DNA from: Plebeiibacterium sediminum
Lineage (GTDB): Bacteria > Bacteroidota > Bacteroidia > Bacteroidales > Marinilabiliaceae
DNA: 56,692 nucleotides
Direction of reading: 5' to 3'
NCBI RefSeq assembly: GCF_026013605.1
Contig: NZ_JAPDPJ010000042.1
Location: forward strand, 1 to 56,692
Each line of letters begins with the position of its first letter. Position 1 is the stretch's first letter. Below are positions 34,061 through 43,178 of this stretch, piece by piece. Below the pieces are notes generated by a model that worked only from the letters and a program-made list of their open reading frames with translations, was not told where the DNA came from and made no database searches. The position numbers and the translations under genes are program-made.

Positions 34061-37000
34061 TTACACCAATTCAACAACAGGTTTCATTCCCATTACAATG
34101 ATATCATCAACCTGTTCAAAATCACCCATCCACTCTTCTAATTTTTGATGTAAAATAGCTTTTTGATCTTCTGCAGGAAGTTTATGAATATTTAGCAATA
34201 AGTGTCTGAATCTTCTGTATTTAAACTTCTTTCCTTCAGAACCACCAAATTGGTCTGCATACCCGTCAGAAAAGATATAGAATGTATCATTGGGCTCTAT
34301 GGCTATTTCATGCTTAGAATAATGCAACTCCGTATTCGATAAATATCCAATGGCAAAACGATCTCCTTTATAAACAAAAATCTCATTATTACGAACCAGA
34401 TAAAGTGGATTGTAGGCTCCTGCATAAGTTAACTTACGATTCTTTTTATCGATTACACAAAGTGCTATATCCATTCCATCATTAACAGCCTGCTTTCTGC
34501 TGTTGTTACTATCAGCATCTTTTTTAAAGGTTGAAATAACCTCCTTGCTTAATTGATCTAATATCATAGCAGGACAAGTTAAATCTGTTGTAGTAAGAAT
34601 ACTCTTTAGCATATCGTAAGCTATGATAGACATAAAAGCTCCAGGAACACCATGGCCAGTACAATCTACTGCTGCTACATATAAATTATCATCTCGTTCA
34701 AACAACCAATAAAAATCACCACTTACCAGGTCTTTGGGACGATAATATATAAATGAATCAGGTAATGAAGACTTAATTTTCTTCTCATCAGGTAAAATAG
34801 ACTCCTGAATTCTTTTGGCATAATAAATACTATCCGTTAAGCTTTGGTTTATTTTTGATAACATTTCTTTTTGAGCCTCAATCTTCTTCTTGTCAATTGC
34901 TTTTTCTTCCAATGACTTATATGCACTCTTATAATGCCTGATTCTATAATTAATAATAGACTGTACCAGAAATACTAATGCAATAAGATAAAACGCATAA
35001 GCATAATTCGACATCCAGATTGGAGGCGTAATTTTAATAGCTATATTAATCGGATGCTCAGTCCACTCATACTCACTATTTGCACCTTTAATATGAAGCA
35101 CATATTCTCCTGATGGCAGATCTGAAAAATCCACTTCATTTTCAGTTGTGATAGTACGCCAATCATCATCAAATCCTTCCAGATAAACCTGAAATTTATT
35201 TCTTAAAGGATCAGTAAACTCCAACGCAGCATACTTAACTTTTAAATTAGAACTTTTCCGGTACTTTAATAAAATCTCTTTTTCATCCCCTCTGAACTTA
35301 CTTATCATTTTTCCCTTATGATAAAGTTCCATCGCAGTTATTACTACATTAGGTTTACTATGATTAAACTTTACCGAATCCTGATTCAGATGAGCAACAC
35401 CACTCACGCCTCCAAAATAAATTACGCCATTTTTATCAATTGCTGTTGCATTTTTATTAAAAACGTAACCGGGCAAACCATCGTTAAGATCGTAATTAAA
35501 AATAGTTTCGTTTTTATCTATTAATGAAATTCCTTTATTTGTACCAATCCAAATACCAGCCTCATCATAAACAATACTATTTATCATATCATTGGCAATG
35601 CCATTCAGATGTGAATAGTATCCAATTTTTTCTTCTATTTTATCATAATAACTAATGCCGGATCTGGTACCAAACCATATTTTTCTTCTATCATCTTCAG
35701 TAATGGATAAGATATGGTTACCTTTTAGCAAAGGAAGAGAGTCATTGCTATTATTAAGATTTTCAAATCCTGTAAAAACTTCATTTTTACGATCGATATA
35801 ATTTACGCCATTATTTGTTCCTATCCACAGAAATCCTTCTGAATCATTATAAATTACATTGACCTCATCTCCACAAATCGTTTTATCATCATCTGCATCT
35901 GAAAAATAGCTTACCACTTTAAAACCATCGTACCTATACAAACCAAACTGGGTTCCAAACCAAATATTACCCCTATAATCCTCTTCAATTGAGTTAATTG
36001 CATTTTGATTCAATAGCGATGATATTTCTACATCGTTTAAATTTGTAAATGGAGATATGGTTCCTCTATCTTTATAATAAATGTAAATTCCATTGCCGGT
36101 ACCAATCCATAGTCTTTGTTTGGAATCCTGACACATACTTAAAACGATATCTTTATTTTCTTTATATAAGGAATAATTTACCGGGTAATTATAAATATCC
36201 TGAGCTTCAGTATCAACAATTTTAATTCCTTTATTAGCTGTTCCCAACCAAATCTTCCCGCTATCATCAATATGAATTGATCTTACATCACAATTCTGAA
36301 GTTCTTTTAACTGTTCATTTCTTTTGGCGAGCGCTTTAAATTTTTTAGGCTTAAAATCAACCTTTATTAAGCCATTATACTTGGTTCCTACCCACAATAA
36401 TCCAGACTTATCTTCAATAAGAGCAGTTACTTCTTTATCAGTAATTAGATTATTTGATTTATTATAAAAATCTGTTGGTTTATATTTTAAATCCTCATTT
36501 TCATAATCAAAAGTAAGTAAGTGTAATCCGGTATTTGTTCCTAACCAAACACCACCTGAGGAATGTACTACTGCACATTGCACAATACTGTGCTGATAGT
36601 TTGATATTTCCTCTTTTGACAATTCATATAAGCCCGAATCGTTTTTTGAACACTCAAAAACACCACCACTTCCTCCTATTAAAATTGATTTTTGAGATAA
36701 TGGCAAAATAGTCGTTATAGCTCCAAAAGAGTTCAACAGAGATTCTGAACTTCGCTCAAACTGTATTCTTTCGTATAATTTTTCTTGTTTATCAAATTGT
36801 GATATCCCATCATTGGTTCCAATCCATATGTAGGATAGTGATTTATGAAAAATAGGAACGTTAGTATTATTATGATGTTTGAAGATATTGCTATAAAGGC
36901 TATATTTTACTATTTCGTTAGTTTTGGTATTAAAATTTACGAGAAAGTTATCCGTTTTAATCCAAAGCGTTGAGTCAACATCAAATGAAATTCCCAGAAT

Positions 37001-37444
37001 ATTATCCTCTGGTAAATGAATGGTATTGGCACCTTTTGAGGAGTAAACTGTAAATTTTTCAGTTTTACGATTCCATTTATTTAAACCATTTCCTATAGTA
37101 CCAATCCACAAATCTCCACTTGCATCTTCGGTAATGCACTGTATACTATTACCGGAAATTGAGGTCTGATCGCCAATTTCATGTCTGTAAATTTCGAATG
37201 AATATCCATCATAACGATTTAATCCATCTTGGGTTCCAATCCACAAAAACCCTTTACTATCCTGAAATAGTGTATTAATGGAATTACCAGACAATCCATC
37301 CTGTACTGATAAGGAAGAATAGGTTGCTTCTAGTTTAATATCAGAGGCTTGAACAACGCCTAAGCTTCCAATACAGAACAGAATTATTAATAAAAAACAA
37401 TTACTGAATTTATATTTGTAACCAGTTAAAATAATAGCTCCCAT
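34061..37444 (-). CDS. Propeller sensor with SpoIIE-type PP2C phosphatase output
   Basis: A 1127-residue envelope protein. A signal/membrane start (about 1-33) precedes many Reg_prop repeats ('WIGTQDGLNRYDGYSFE', 'LWIGTNNGVNYIDRK'), which suggest two seven-bladed propellers. A Y_Y_Y domain ('PLRNKFQVYLEGFDDDWRT') follows, then one membrane helix (about 813-833), a coiled coil ('YKSLEEKAIDKKKIEAQKEM') and a SpoIIE/RsbU phosphatase domain (about 875-1125). That domain contains 'DLVSGDFYW', 'AVDCTGHGVPGAFMS' and 'FYIFSDGYADQFG', with metal-binding Asp residues intact. It should sense a periplasmic ligand and dephosphorylate a cytoplasmic partner, classically a STAS protein. No partner lies adjacent; the only STAS gene in the window is near 4.4 kb. 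Confidence 0.85.
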   Translation of the reverse strand: MGAIILTGYKYKFSNCFLLIILFCIGSLGVVQASDIKLEATYSSLSVQDGLSGNSINTLFQDSKGFLWIGTQDGLNRYDGYSFEIYRHEIGDQTSISGNSIQCITEDASGDLWIGTIGNGLNKWNRKTEKFTVYSSKGANTIHLPEDNILGISFDVDSTLWIKTDNFLVNFNTKTNEIVKYSLYSNIFKHHNNTNVPIFHKSLSYIWIGTNDGISQFDKQEKLYERIQFERSSESLLNSFGAITTILPLSQKSILIGGSGGVFECSKNDSGLYELSKEEISNYQHSIVQCAVVHSSGGVWLGTNTGLHLLTFDYENEDLKYKPTDFYNKSNNLITDKEVTALIEDKSGLLWVGTKYNGLIKVDFKPKKFKALAKRNEQLKELQNCDVRSIHIDDSGKIWLGTANKGIKIVDTEAQDIYNYPVNYSLYKENKDIVLSMCQDSKQRLWIGTGNGIYIYYKDRGTISPFTNLNDVEISSLLNQNAINSIEEDYRGNIWFGTQFGLYRYDGFKVVSYFSDADDDKTICGDEVNVIYNDSEGFLWIGTNNGVNYIDRKNEVFTGFENLNNSNDSLPLLKGNHILSITEDDRRKIWFGTRSGISYYDKIEEKIGYYSHLNGIANDMINSIVYDEAGIWIGTNKGISLIDKNETIFNYDLNDGLPGYVFNKNATAIDKNGVIYFGGVSGVAHLNQDSVKFNHSKPNVVITAMELYHKGKMISKFRGDEKEILLKYRKSSNLKVKYAALEFTDPLRNKFQVYLEGFDDDWRTITTENEVDFSDLPSGEYVLHIKGANSEYEWTEHPINIAIKITPPIWMSNYAYAFYLIALVFLVQSIINYRIRHYKSAYKSLEEKAIDKKKIEAQKEMLSKINQSLTDSIYYAKRIQESILPDEKKIKSSLPDSFIYYRPKDLVSGDFYWLFERDDNLYVAAVDCTGHGVPGAFMSIIAYDMLKSILTTTDLTCPAMILDQLSKEVISTFKKDADSNNSRKQAVNDGMDIALCVIDKKNRKLTYAGAYNPLYLVRNNEIFVYKGDRFAIGYLSNTELHYSKHEIAIEPNDTFYIFSDGYADQFGGSEGKKFKYRRFRHLLLNIHKLPAEDQKAILHQKLEEWMGDFEQVDDIIVMGMKPVVELV

Positions 37445-37574
37445 ATTAGATGCTAAAAGTAATAATTCAAATCAATAATTCTCAAGCTTTAAATTAAAAA
37501 CAACCCTTTTTTTTAATATTCTTCACATATAATCAAATGGTTTAAATAAACATTTTTAAGTTATATAAGTACGG

Positions 37575-38885
37575 CTATTTTAAATTAGCTTTATCCATAA
37601 ACCAGCCTAAATTTTGAGACTTTGGACGTTCAATTGGTAAACCATATAATCTATCCCAGATCAATTGAGTTAAAACGCCTAAGGCTCTTGAAACTCCAAA
37701 TAAAACAGTATAAATTGGGAATTCTGTTATTCCATAACTGGTTAATAACGATCCTGAAATTGCATCAACGTTTGGCCATGGGTTTTTAACTTTTCCTGTA
37801 GCCAGTAAAACATCAGGAACTACATTATATATTTTATTTACCAATTTGATATATGGAGCGTATGGAACATATTTATTAGCAAAGTCTAATTGCACCTGGA
37901 ATCTTGGATCTGTTTTTCTTAACACAGCATGTCCATAGCCTGGTATTACATGTCCTTTAGCCAACGTTTCTTCTGCATACTTTTTAATTTGTGCTTCACT
38001 CGGATCATCAGTCCCAATCTCTCTTTTCATCTTATTAATCCAATGCATTACATCCTGATTCGCCATTCCATGAAGAGGTCCGGCTAATCCGTTCATTCCT
38101 GCAGAAAAGCTATAATATGGATTTGAGAGTGCAGAACCCACCAGGTGAGTTGCATGAGCAGATACATTTCCTCCCTCATGATCAGAGTGAATTAACATAT
38201 ACAATCGCATCAATCTTTTTGCATCTTCTGTATCATGACCCATCATATGTGCTAAATTTCCAGCCCAATCAAGAGATGGATCTGGAGGAATATGATCACC
38301 CTGATGGAAAACGCGTCTATAAATATATGCTGCAATTATAGGTAACCTGGAAATCAAATCCATTACTCCTTCATAGGTAGGATCCCAATAATTCTTTTTA
38401 TCCATTCCTATAAGATATGCCTTTCTGAATTGAGATTCGGTTGACATGGCCAAAATAGCCGTATTAAACTGAATCATTGGATGGGCATCTTTAGGTAAGG
38501 CTTCTATCACATCGTAAACATGAGGCGGAATACCCTGAGCTCTTTGAGCCCACTGCTCACTGATATATCTAACATCATCATTTGATGGCAATTCACCTGT
38601 TAACATCAGATAAAATATACCTTCAGGAAGAGGTTCTCCTTCTTCATGAATTTTTGGTAATATATTTTTTAGTTCAGGAATTGAATACCCCCGAAATCGA
38701 ATACCTTCTTCCGGATCAAGTTTTGAAGTACAAGTCATTAAACTTACCACTCCTTTCATTCCTGTTAAAACCTGAGACATTGTAACATCTTGTATTTTAA
38801 CGTCTCCGTACTCTTTAACTAGTTGCCTAACTTTTTGTGCTTTAGGGATAGCTATTTGTAGTAATTTTTCTTTTAAGTAATCCAT
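37575..38885 (-). CDS. gltA: Citrate synthase, mitochondrial/eukaryotic-like type
   Basis: A 436-residue TCA-cycle enzyme condensing acetyl-CoA and oxaloacetate. Conserved blocks match the mitochondrial form closely: 'LDPEEGIRFRGYSIPE', 'HSDHEGGNVSAHATHLVG', 'MNGLAGPLHG', 'PGYGHAVLRKTDPRF' and 'YTVLFGVSRALGV'. Catalytic His residues in 'PLHG' and 'GYGHA' are present. The substrate-binding segment reads 'VDAISGSLL', where the animal enzyme has DAHSG. This form differs from the hexameric E. coli-type enzyme and is usually not inhibited by NADH; regulation here is inferred. The gene stands alone, without a clear terminator. Confidence 0.93.
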   Translation of the reverse strand: MDYLKEKLLQIAIPKAQKVRQLVKEYGDVKIQDVTMSQVLTGMKGVVSLMTCTSKLDPEEGIRFRGYSIPELKNILPKIHEEGEPLPEGIFYLMLTGELPSNDDVRYISEQWAQRAQGIPPHVYDVIEALPKDAHPMIQFNTAILAMSTESQFRKAYLIGMDKKNYWDPTYEGVMDLISRLPIIAAYIYRRVFHQGDHIPPDPSLDWAGNLAHMMGHDTEDAKRLMRLYMLIHSDHEGGNVSAHATHLVGSALSNPYYSFSAGMNGLAGPLHGMANQDVMHWINKMKREIGTDDPSEAQIKKYAEETLAKGHVIPGYGHAVLRKTDPRFQVQLDFANKYVPYAPYIKLVNKIYNVVPDVLLATGKVKNPWPNVDAISGSLLTSYGITEFPIYTVLFGVSRALGVLTQLIWDRLYGLPIERPKSQNLGWFMDKANLK

Positions 38886-38952
38886 AGATTCGTAATTTGA
38901 TTCTTATAAATATAACAAATTAAAAACAGGAAAACACTAATATTGTTTAATG

Positions 38953-38979
38953 AAAAAAGGGCATCCGTAGGACACCCTT
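38953..38979 (-). terminator. Terminator of the polysaccharide utilization operon
   Basis: On the minus strand a 10-bp stem with two G-U pairs (38979-38970 with 38966-38957) and a 3-nt loop is followed by U6. It lies 100 nt beyond the GH2 stop. Confidence 0.75.
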
Positions 38980-39077
38980 AATTTTTTAAATGATTTATGC
39001 GATCATTCAATTTAATTTTAGAAAGAATTGTTACAACAAACACCTTTCGTTATCATAACTTTAGATAAATCAATGTT

Positions 39078-40883
39078 CTATTTTACGGTTTCAATAACTG
39101 CTTTATTTATTTCACGAATTCGATCCTCATCTATTTTAATTTGTTTTCTATCATAGGTCATTAAACCATTTACTTCAACCTCAACATCTGTTGTTTGAGT
39201 ATAAACGGCACCTGTATAGCCTGCTTTTACAAATTGTTGCAGCTCTTTTGCAAAACGGACATACTCATCAGTAACTTCTTTTGATGATTTAAACTGGACA
39301 TATCCCCAGTTTCTATCAGGAGTCCACAAATGGTCTTTAAAAGCTAAACCAATACCTCCATATTCACCTAAAACGGTTGCTCTTTGTGCATCAAACATTT
39401 TCATTGCCGGACCAGGATAATGATGAATATCTAAAATATCGCCAACAGGATAATGATTGCCACCACTGGCAGGATTAACCAATCTTGATGGATCATACCT
39501 CATTGTCCATTTTACAATTTCCTCTGTTTTAAATTGCCCCCATCTCTCATTAAATGGAACCCAGACAACAATACTTGTATAGGAATACAAATAATCCATG
39601 ATATCTTTCCATTCCTTACGATAAATCTCTTCTGAACGCTCAGTTCTTTTCAACTCCACACCATCAAAATATTTAAAATTTTGCCATTCAGGTTCTCTAT
39701 CACCGCTCGGCATATCCTGCCAAACCAAAATTCCCATTTTGTCGCAATGCGTATACCAACGAGCAGGTTCCACTTTAACATGCTTGCGAATCATATTAAA
39801 CCCCCAGTCTTTAGTCTTCTGAATATCATAAACCAAAGCCTCATCTGTTGGAGCGGTATATAATCCATCCGGCCACCATCCTTGATCTAATGGCCCGAAA
39901 TGAAAAACATTTTTATTATTGAGTTGAAAACGCATGATTCCATTTTCATCTCTGCCCATTGAAACTTTACGCATTGCAAAGTAACTGTTTACATGGTCAA
40001 TTACTCTTCCATTTCTTGATAATGAAACTTCTACATCATAAAGGAAAGGTGATTCCGGACTCCAAAGCTTAGGATTATCTAATTTTATCTCAACATCATT
40101 GGATACTTCTGCTTTTGCAACATGAATGATTTTTCCATTGTCTTTAACCTTAACCTCAACAACATCTCCAAATGAGCTTCCTGCAACACTTGCCTTGATT
40201 GAGATTTTATTATTGTCAATATCTGGAGTATTACGCAACTGAACAATGTGCTTTTCAGGAACTGGTTCCAGCCAAACTGTTTGCCATATTCCTGTTACAG
40301 GAGTATACCATATGCCTTCAGGCTTATTGACCTGCTTTCCTCTTGGCTGAGGACCTTTGTCCGAAGGATCCCAAACGCTTACAGTAATCATCTGCTCGCC
40401 TTTAACCAGAAAAGGTGTTATATCAAACGAAAATGGAGTATATCCGCCTTCGTGACTACCCACTTTTACATCATTAATCCAAACATCTGTTTTCCAATCT
40501 ACTGCTCCAAAATGAAGCAATACATTTTGGCCCTTCCATGCTGCAGGAACTGTAAATGTTCTTTTATACCAAAGTAAATTCTCTTCTCCAACTGTTTTTT
40601 GAACACCGCTTAAACTGGATTCTACTGCAAAAGGAACCAGAATTTTACCATCATACTTTGCAGGTTGTTTATTGAGTCTACTTTCTATTGCATAATCCCA
40701 TAAACCATTCAGGTTTTTCCATTGGGCTCTTTCCATAATTGGGCGCGGATACTCAGGAAGTACATTCTCCGCGTTTAACTGCTCACCCCAAGTTGTTTTA
40801 ATTTTATCTCCTGCAGGTTTCCACTGTGCAAATGTGTTTACACAGACCATAGCTAACAAGAAAATAATTATTCTATAGTTCAT
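39078..40883 (-). CDS. Glycoside hydrolase family 2 enzyme
   Basis: A secreted 601-residue GH2 enzyme (signal peptide about 1-19, 'VNTFAQ'). It has a sugar-binding domain ('MERAQWKNLNGLWDYAI', 'LVPFAVESSLSGV'), an immunoglobulin-like domain and a TIM barrel. The acid/base Glu is in 'WVPFNERWGQF', and the nucleophile is likely in 'VLGEYGGIG'. At about 600 residues it lacks the extra C-terminal domains of LacZ-type galactosidases. Substrate could be a beta-galactoside, beta-arabinoside or uronide; the operon suggests a side-chain sugar of a pectic polymer. It is the last gene of the operon and is separated from galM by an intercistronic element. Confidence 0.85.
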   Translation of the reverse strand: MNYRIIIFLLAMVCVNTFAQWKPAGDKIKTTWGEQLNAENVLPEYPRPIMERAQWKNLNGLWDYAIESRLNKQPAKYDGKILVPFAVESSLSGVQKTVGEENLLWYKRTFTVPAAWKGQNVLLHFGAVDWKTDVWINDVKVGSHEGGYTPFSFDITPFLVKGEQMITVSVWDPSDKGPQPRGKQVNKPEGIWYTPVTGIWQTVWLEPVPEKHIVQLRNTPDIDNNKISIKASVAGSSFGDVVEVKVKDNGKIIHVAKAEVSNDVEIKLDNPKLWSPESPFLYDVEVSLSRNGRVIDHVNSYFAMRKVSMGRDENGIMRFQLNNKNVFHFGPLDQGWWPDGLYTAPTDEALVYDIQKTKDWGFNMIRKHVKVEPARWYTHCDKMGILVWQDMPSGDREPEWQNFKYFDGVELKRTERSEEIYRKEWKDIMDYLYSYTSIVVWVPFNERWGQFKTEEIVKWTMRYDPSRLVNPASGGNHYPVGDILDIHHYPGPAMKMFDAQRATVLGEYGGIGLAFKDHLWTPDRNWGYVQFKSSKEVTDEYVRFAKELQQFVKAGYTGAVYTQTTDVEVEVNGLMTYDRKQIKIDEDRIREINKAVIETVK

Positions 40884-40898
40884 CTTTTGATATTTTAT

Positions 40899-40984
40899 TT
40901 TTTAATGCCAGATGGAACTAGCCAAATCTATACACTTCCCTATGAGAGAAAAATTTGACTTCGTTGTTATTAACGATTCTCATG
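40899..40984 (-). repeat. Intercistronic element B (galM-GH2 junction)
   Basis: Shares with element A (49665-49727) a nearly identical 21-nt block, on the plus strand TTTTTAATGCCAGATGGAACT (A has T for the underlined-position G). Each copy also has a distal hairpin built on ATGAGA/TCTCAT. An inner CGTT/AACG stem is extra here. It lies between the galM stop and the GH2 start. Confidence 0.6.
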
Positions 40985-41007
40985 GCTTATTTTATAATAA
41001 TACAGCT

Positions 41008-42162
41008 CTACCTTACCGAAAATTTATATTCTGATACTGTTTTATAATTACTTTCAGGATCTAAAGTTATTGATGGAAAATCAGGCTGATTTAGAGCATC
41101 AGGAAAATGTTGTGTTTCCAAACAAAAGGCTGTTCTAAAATCATCCTTTACACCACATTTAAGTGTATTTTGAGATTGCATAAAATTTCCACTATAAAAC
41201 TGCAAACCCGGTTCAACAGTATATACATCCATTTGAATGCCTGATACATCACCTATTACACTTGCAACTAATTGTAAAGCATCCTCTGACTTTTGATTTA
41301 GAACATAATTATGATCATACCCTTTACCAAACTTAAGTTGTATGTTTAAAAGCGTATCTAATCTGGAACCAATAGTTGTCAACGTTCTGAAATCAAATGG
41401 TGTATTTTCAACAGACTCTAATTTACCTGTAGGAATTAAAGTTTCATCAACAGGTGTGTATTTATCAGCATCAATCATCAAACGATGATTTACAATAGTA
41501 CCGCTACCTTCACCATTCAAATTAAAAAATGCATGATTTGTTAGGTTAACAGGTGTTCTTTTATCGGTTTTTGCCTCATAAGAAATTTTTAATCCATTAT
41601 TAGATGTCAATAGATAAGCTACCTGAACTTCTAGATTTCCGGGAAAACCTTCACTTCCATCCTCTGAAACATAACTCAAAATCAAAGTAGAATCGGTTGA
41701 TTGTTGTACATCCCAGACTACATCCTGAAATCCTTTTACTCCTCCATGTAAAGTATTCACTCCATTATTGGTTGGCAATGTATATTCCACTCCATCGAGA
41801 ACAAATTTTCCGTTGGCAATTCTATTACCAACCCGACCTATTAAAGCTCCAAAATATGGCTCTGTTGAGTTCTGATAATCATCTACTGAATTAAATCCAA
41901 CTACCACATCAACTGGGTTTCCATTTTTATCAGGAACCCATAATCCAACCACTCTTCCACCATAATTGGTAATAGCTATCTTTAATCCATTGTCATTCTT
42001 AAGCCAAAACAAATCTGTAGTTTTACCATCAATTTCTTTCAGGAAACTTTCTGGCTTGAGGCTGCATTGTGATTTTGAATTATTTTTCTTTTCTGAAACG
42101 ACCTGACATCCAACTGCCCATATCAAAACGAAAAACAAGAATACTCCAATATATTTTCTCAT
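41008..42162 (-). CDS. galM: Aldose 1-epimerase, lipoprotein
   Basis: A 384-residue mutarotase that interconverts alpha and beta anomers of free hexoses or pentoses. The N-terminus 'FLFFVLIWAVGC' is a lipobox with Cys19, so it is anchored to a membrane on the periplasmic side. Catalytic features are 'TLHGGVKGFQDVVWD', 'NLTNHAFFNLNGEG' (His) and 'TVEPGLQFYSGN' (Glu). Placed inside a glycan operon, it would convert sugars released by the GH43/GH93/GH2 enzymes to the form that is imported or used. It lies 3 nt from the GH43 gene upstream. Confidence 0.92.
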   Translation of the reverse strand: MRKYIGVFLFFVLIWAVGCQVVSEKKNNSKSQCSLKPESFLKEIDGKTTDLFWLKNDNGLKIAITNYGGRVVGLWVPDKNGNPVDVVVGFNSVDDYQNSTEPYFGALIGRVGNRIANGKFVLDGVEYTLPTNNGVNTLHGGVKGFQDVVWDVQQSTDSTLILSYVSEDGSEGFPGNLEVQVAYLLTSNNGLKISYEAKTDKRTPVNLTNHAFFNLNGEGSGTIVNHRLMIDADKYTPVDETLIPTGKLESVENTPFDFRTLTTIGSRLDTLLNIQLKFGKGYDHNYVLNQKSEDALQLVASVIGDVSGIQMDVYTVEPGLQFYSGNFMQSQNTLKCGVKDDFRTAFCLETQHFPDALNQPDFPSITLDPESNYKTVSEYKFSVR

Positions 42163-42165
42163 AGC

Positions 42166-43167
42166 TTATTTAAAAATTGGTATGTTTAAGTTATTTATCC
42201 CCGGAGTATTCCCTTTTACTTCAGGCCAGCCATTTACCCACTCTATTTTATCTAACATCAATACTCTTCCTGCAGGATTTTTCATATCTACAGCATGATA
42301 AAATACCCAGTCTGCACCTTCATCATCAGTTACTATTTCTGAGTTATGTCCTGTTCCCACAAAGCGCTCATTCTTTTTTATAAGAATTTCATGATGGTTA
42401 TCCATCATAGGTAACCCCTCTCTATCGACATAAGGTCCTAATAACTCTTCTGATCGACCAACCACGGTTGTATAAGTACTGTTTACTCCTTCGCAACAAG
42501 TTCCTGTTGATGCAAACATATAGTAGTAACCATCTCTTTTATGAATATAAGTTCCTTCGTAAGCTGTACCTGCTATTTGAATTAATTCAGCACCTTCCTT
42601 TAAACTCAAACCATCTGCAGAAAGCTCAATTGCATATATACCTCTAAAGCTTCCCCAGAAAAGATATTTGTTTCCATTGTCATCGATATAAAACGGATCA
42701 ATTGAGTTTTGAACATCAATTTCATTACTCCTGAAAAGCTTTCCCTGATCTGTAAAAGGACCTTCAGGATGATTGCTTGTTGCTACACCAATTCCACAAG
42801 TCCATTCACCACCCCAAACCGACATTGAATAATACATTACATATTTTCCATCGATTAAGTTGATATCAGGAGCCCATATACCAGCTTTGGGTTCAAAATC
42901 TGGGCGGGTTTCATCTGTAAATGCGGTTCCTCTGAATTTCCAATGAATTAAATCTTCCGATCTATAAATAGGTACATTACGTACATCCTCAGTGGCATAC
43001 AAATAAAAACTTCCATCCTCGGCTTTAACGATTGTAGGGTCAGGAAGACTCCTGTTAATTACAGGATTATTATATAGGGGAGTATCATTTACTTTGGTTT
43101 CCTGACTACAATTAGAACATCCAACAATTGTGGAAACCATCGTTAAAAAGAATACTATCTTTTTCAT
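42166..43167 (-). CDS. GH43 family enzyme, lipoprotein (arabinosidase/arabinanase-like)
   Basis: A 333-residue five-bladed propeller hydrolase. The lipobox is 'MVSTIVGC' (Cys17). The catalytic triad is suggested by 'SLPDPTIV' (base Asp), 'SIDPFYIDD' (pKa-modulating Asp) and 'YEGTYIHKRDG' (acid Glu). 'FEPKAGIWAPDINLIDGKYV' is typical of GH43 arabinan-active members. Exo-arabinofuranosidase or endo-arabinanase activity is likely; xylosidase is an alternative. It is tightly spaced with both neighbours (3 and 11 nt), so part of one transcript. Confidence 0.88.
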   Translation of the reverse strand: MKKIVFFLTMVSTIVGCSNCSQETKVNDTPLYNNPVINRSLPDPTIVKAEDGSFYLYATEDVRNVPIYRSEDLIHWKFRGTAFTDETRPDFEPKAGIWAPDINLIDGKYVMYYSMSVWGGEWTCGIGVATSNHPEGPFTDQGKLFRSNEIDVQNSIDPFYIDDNGNKYLFWGSFRGIYAIELSADGLSLKEGAELIQIAGTAYEGTYIHKRDGYYYMFASTGTCCEGVNSTYTTVVGRSEELLGPYVDREGLPMMDNHHEILIKKNERFVGTGHNSEIVTDDEGADWVFYHAVDMKNPAGRVLMLDKIEWVNGWPEVKGNTPGINNLNIPIFK

Positions 43168-43178
43168 AATTTAAACAT

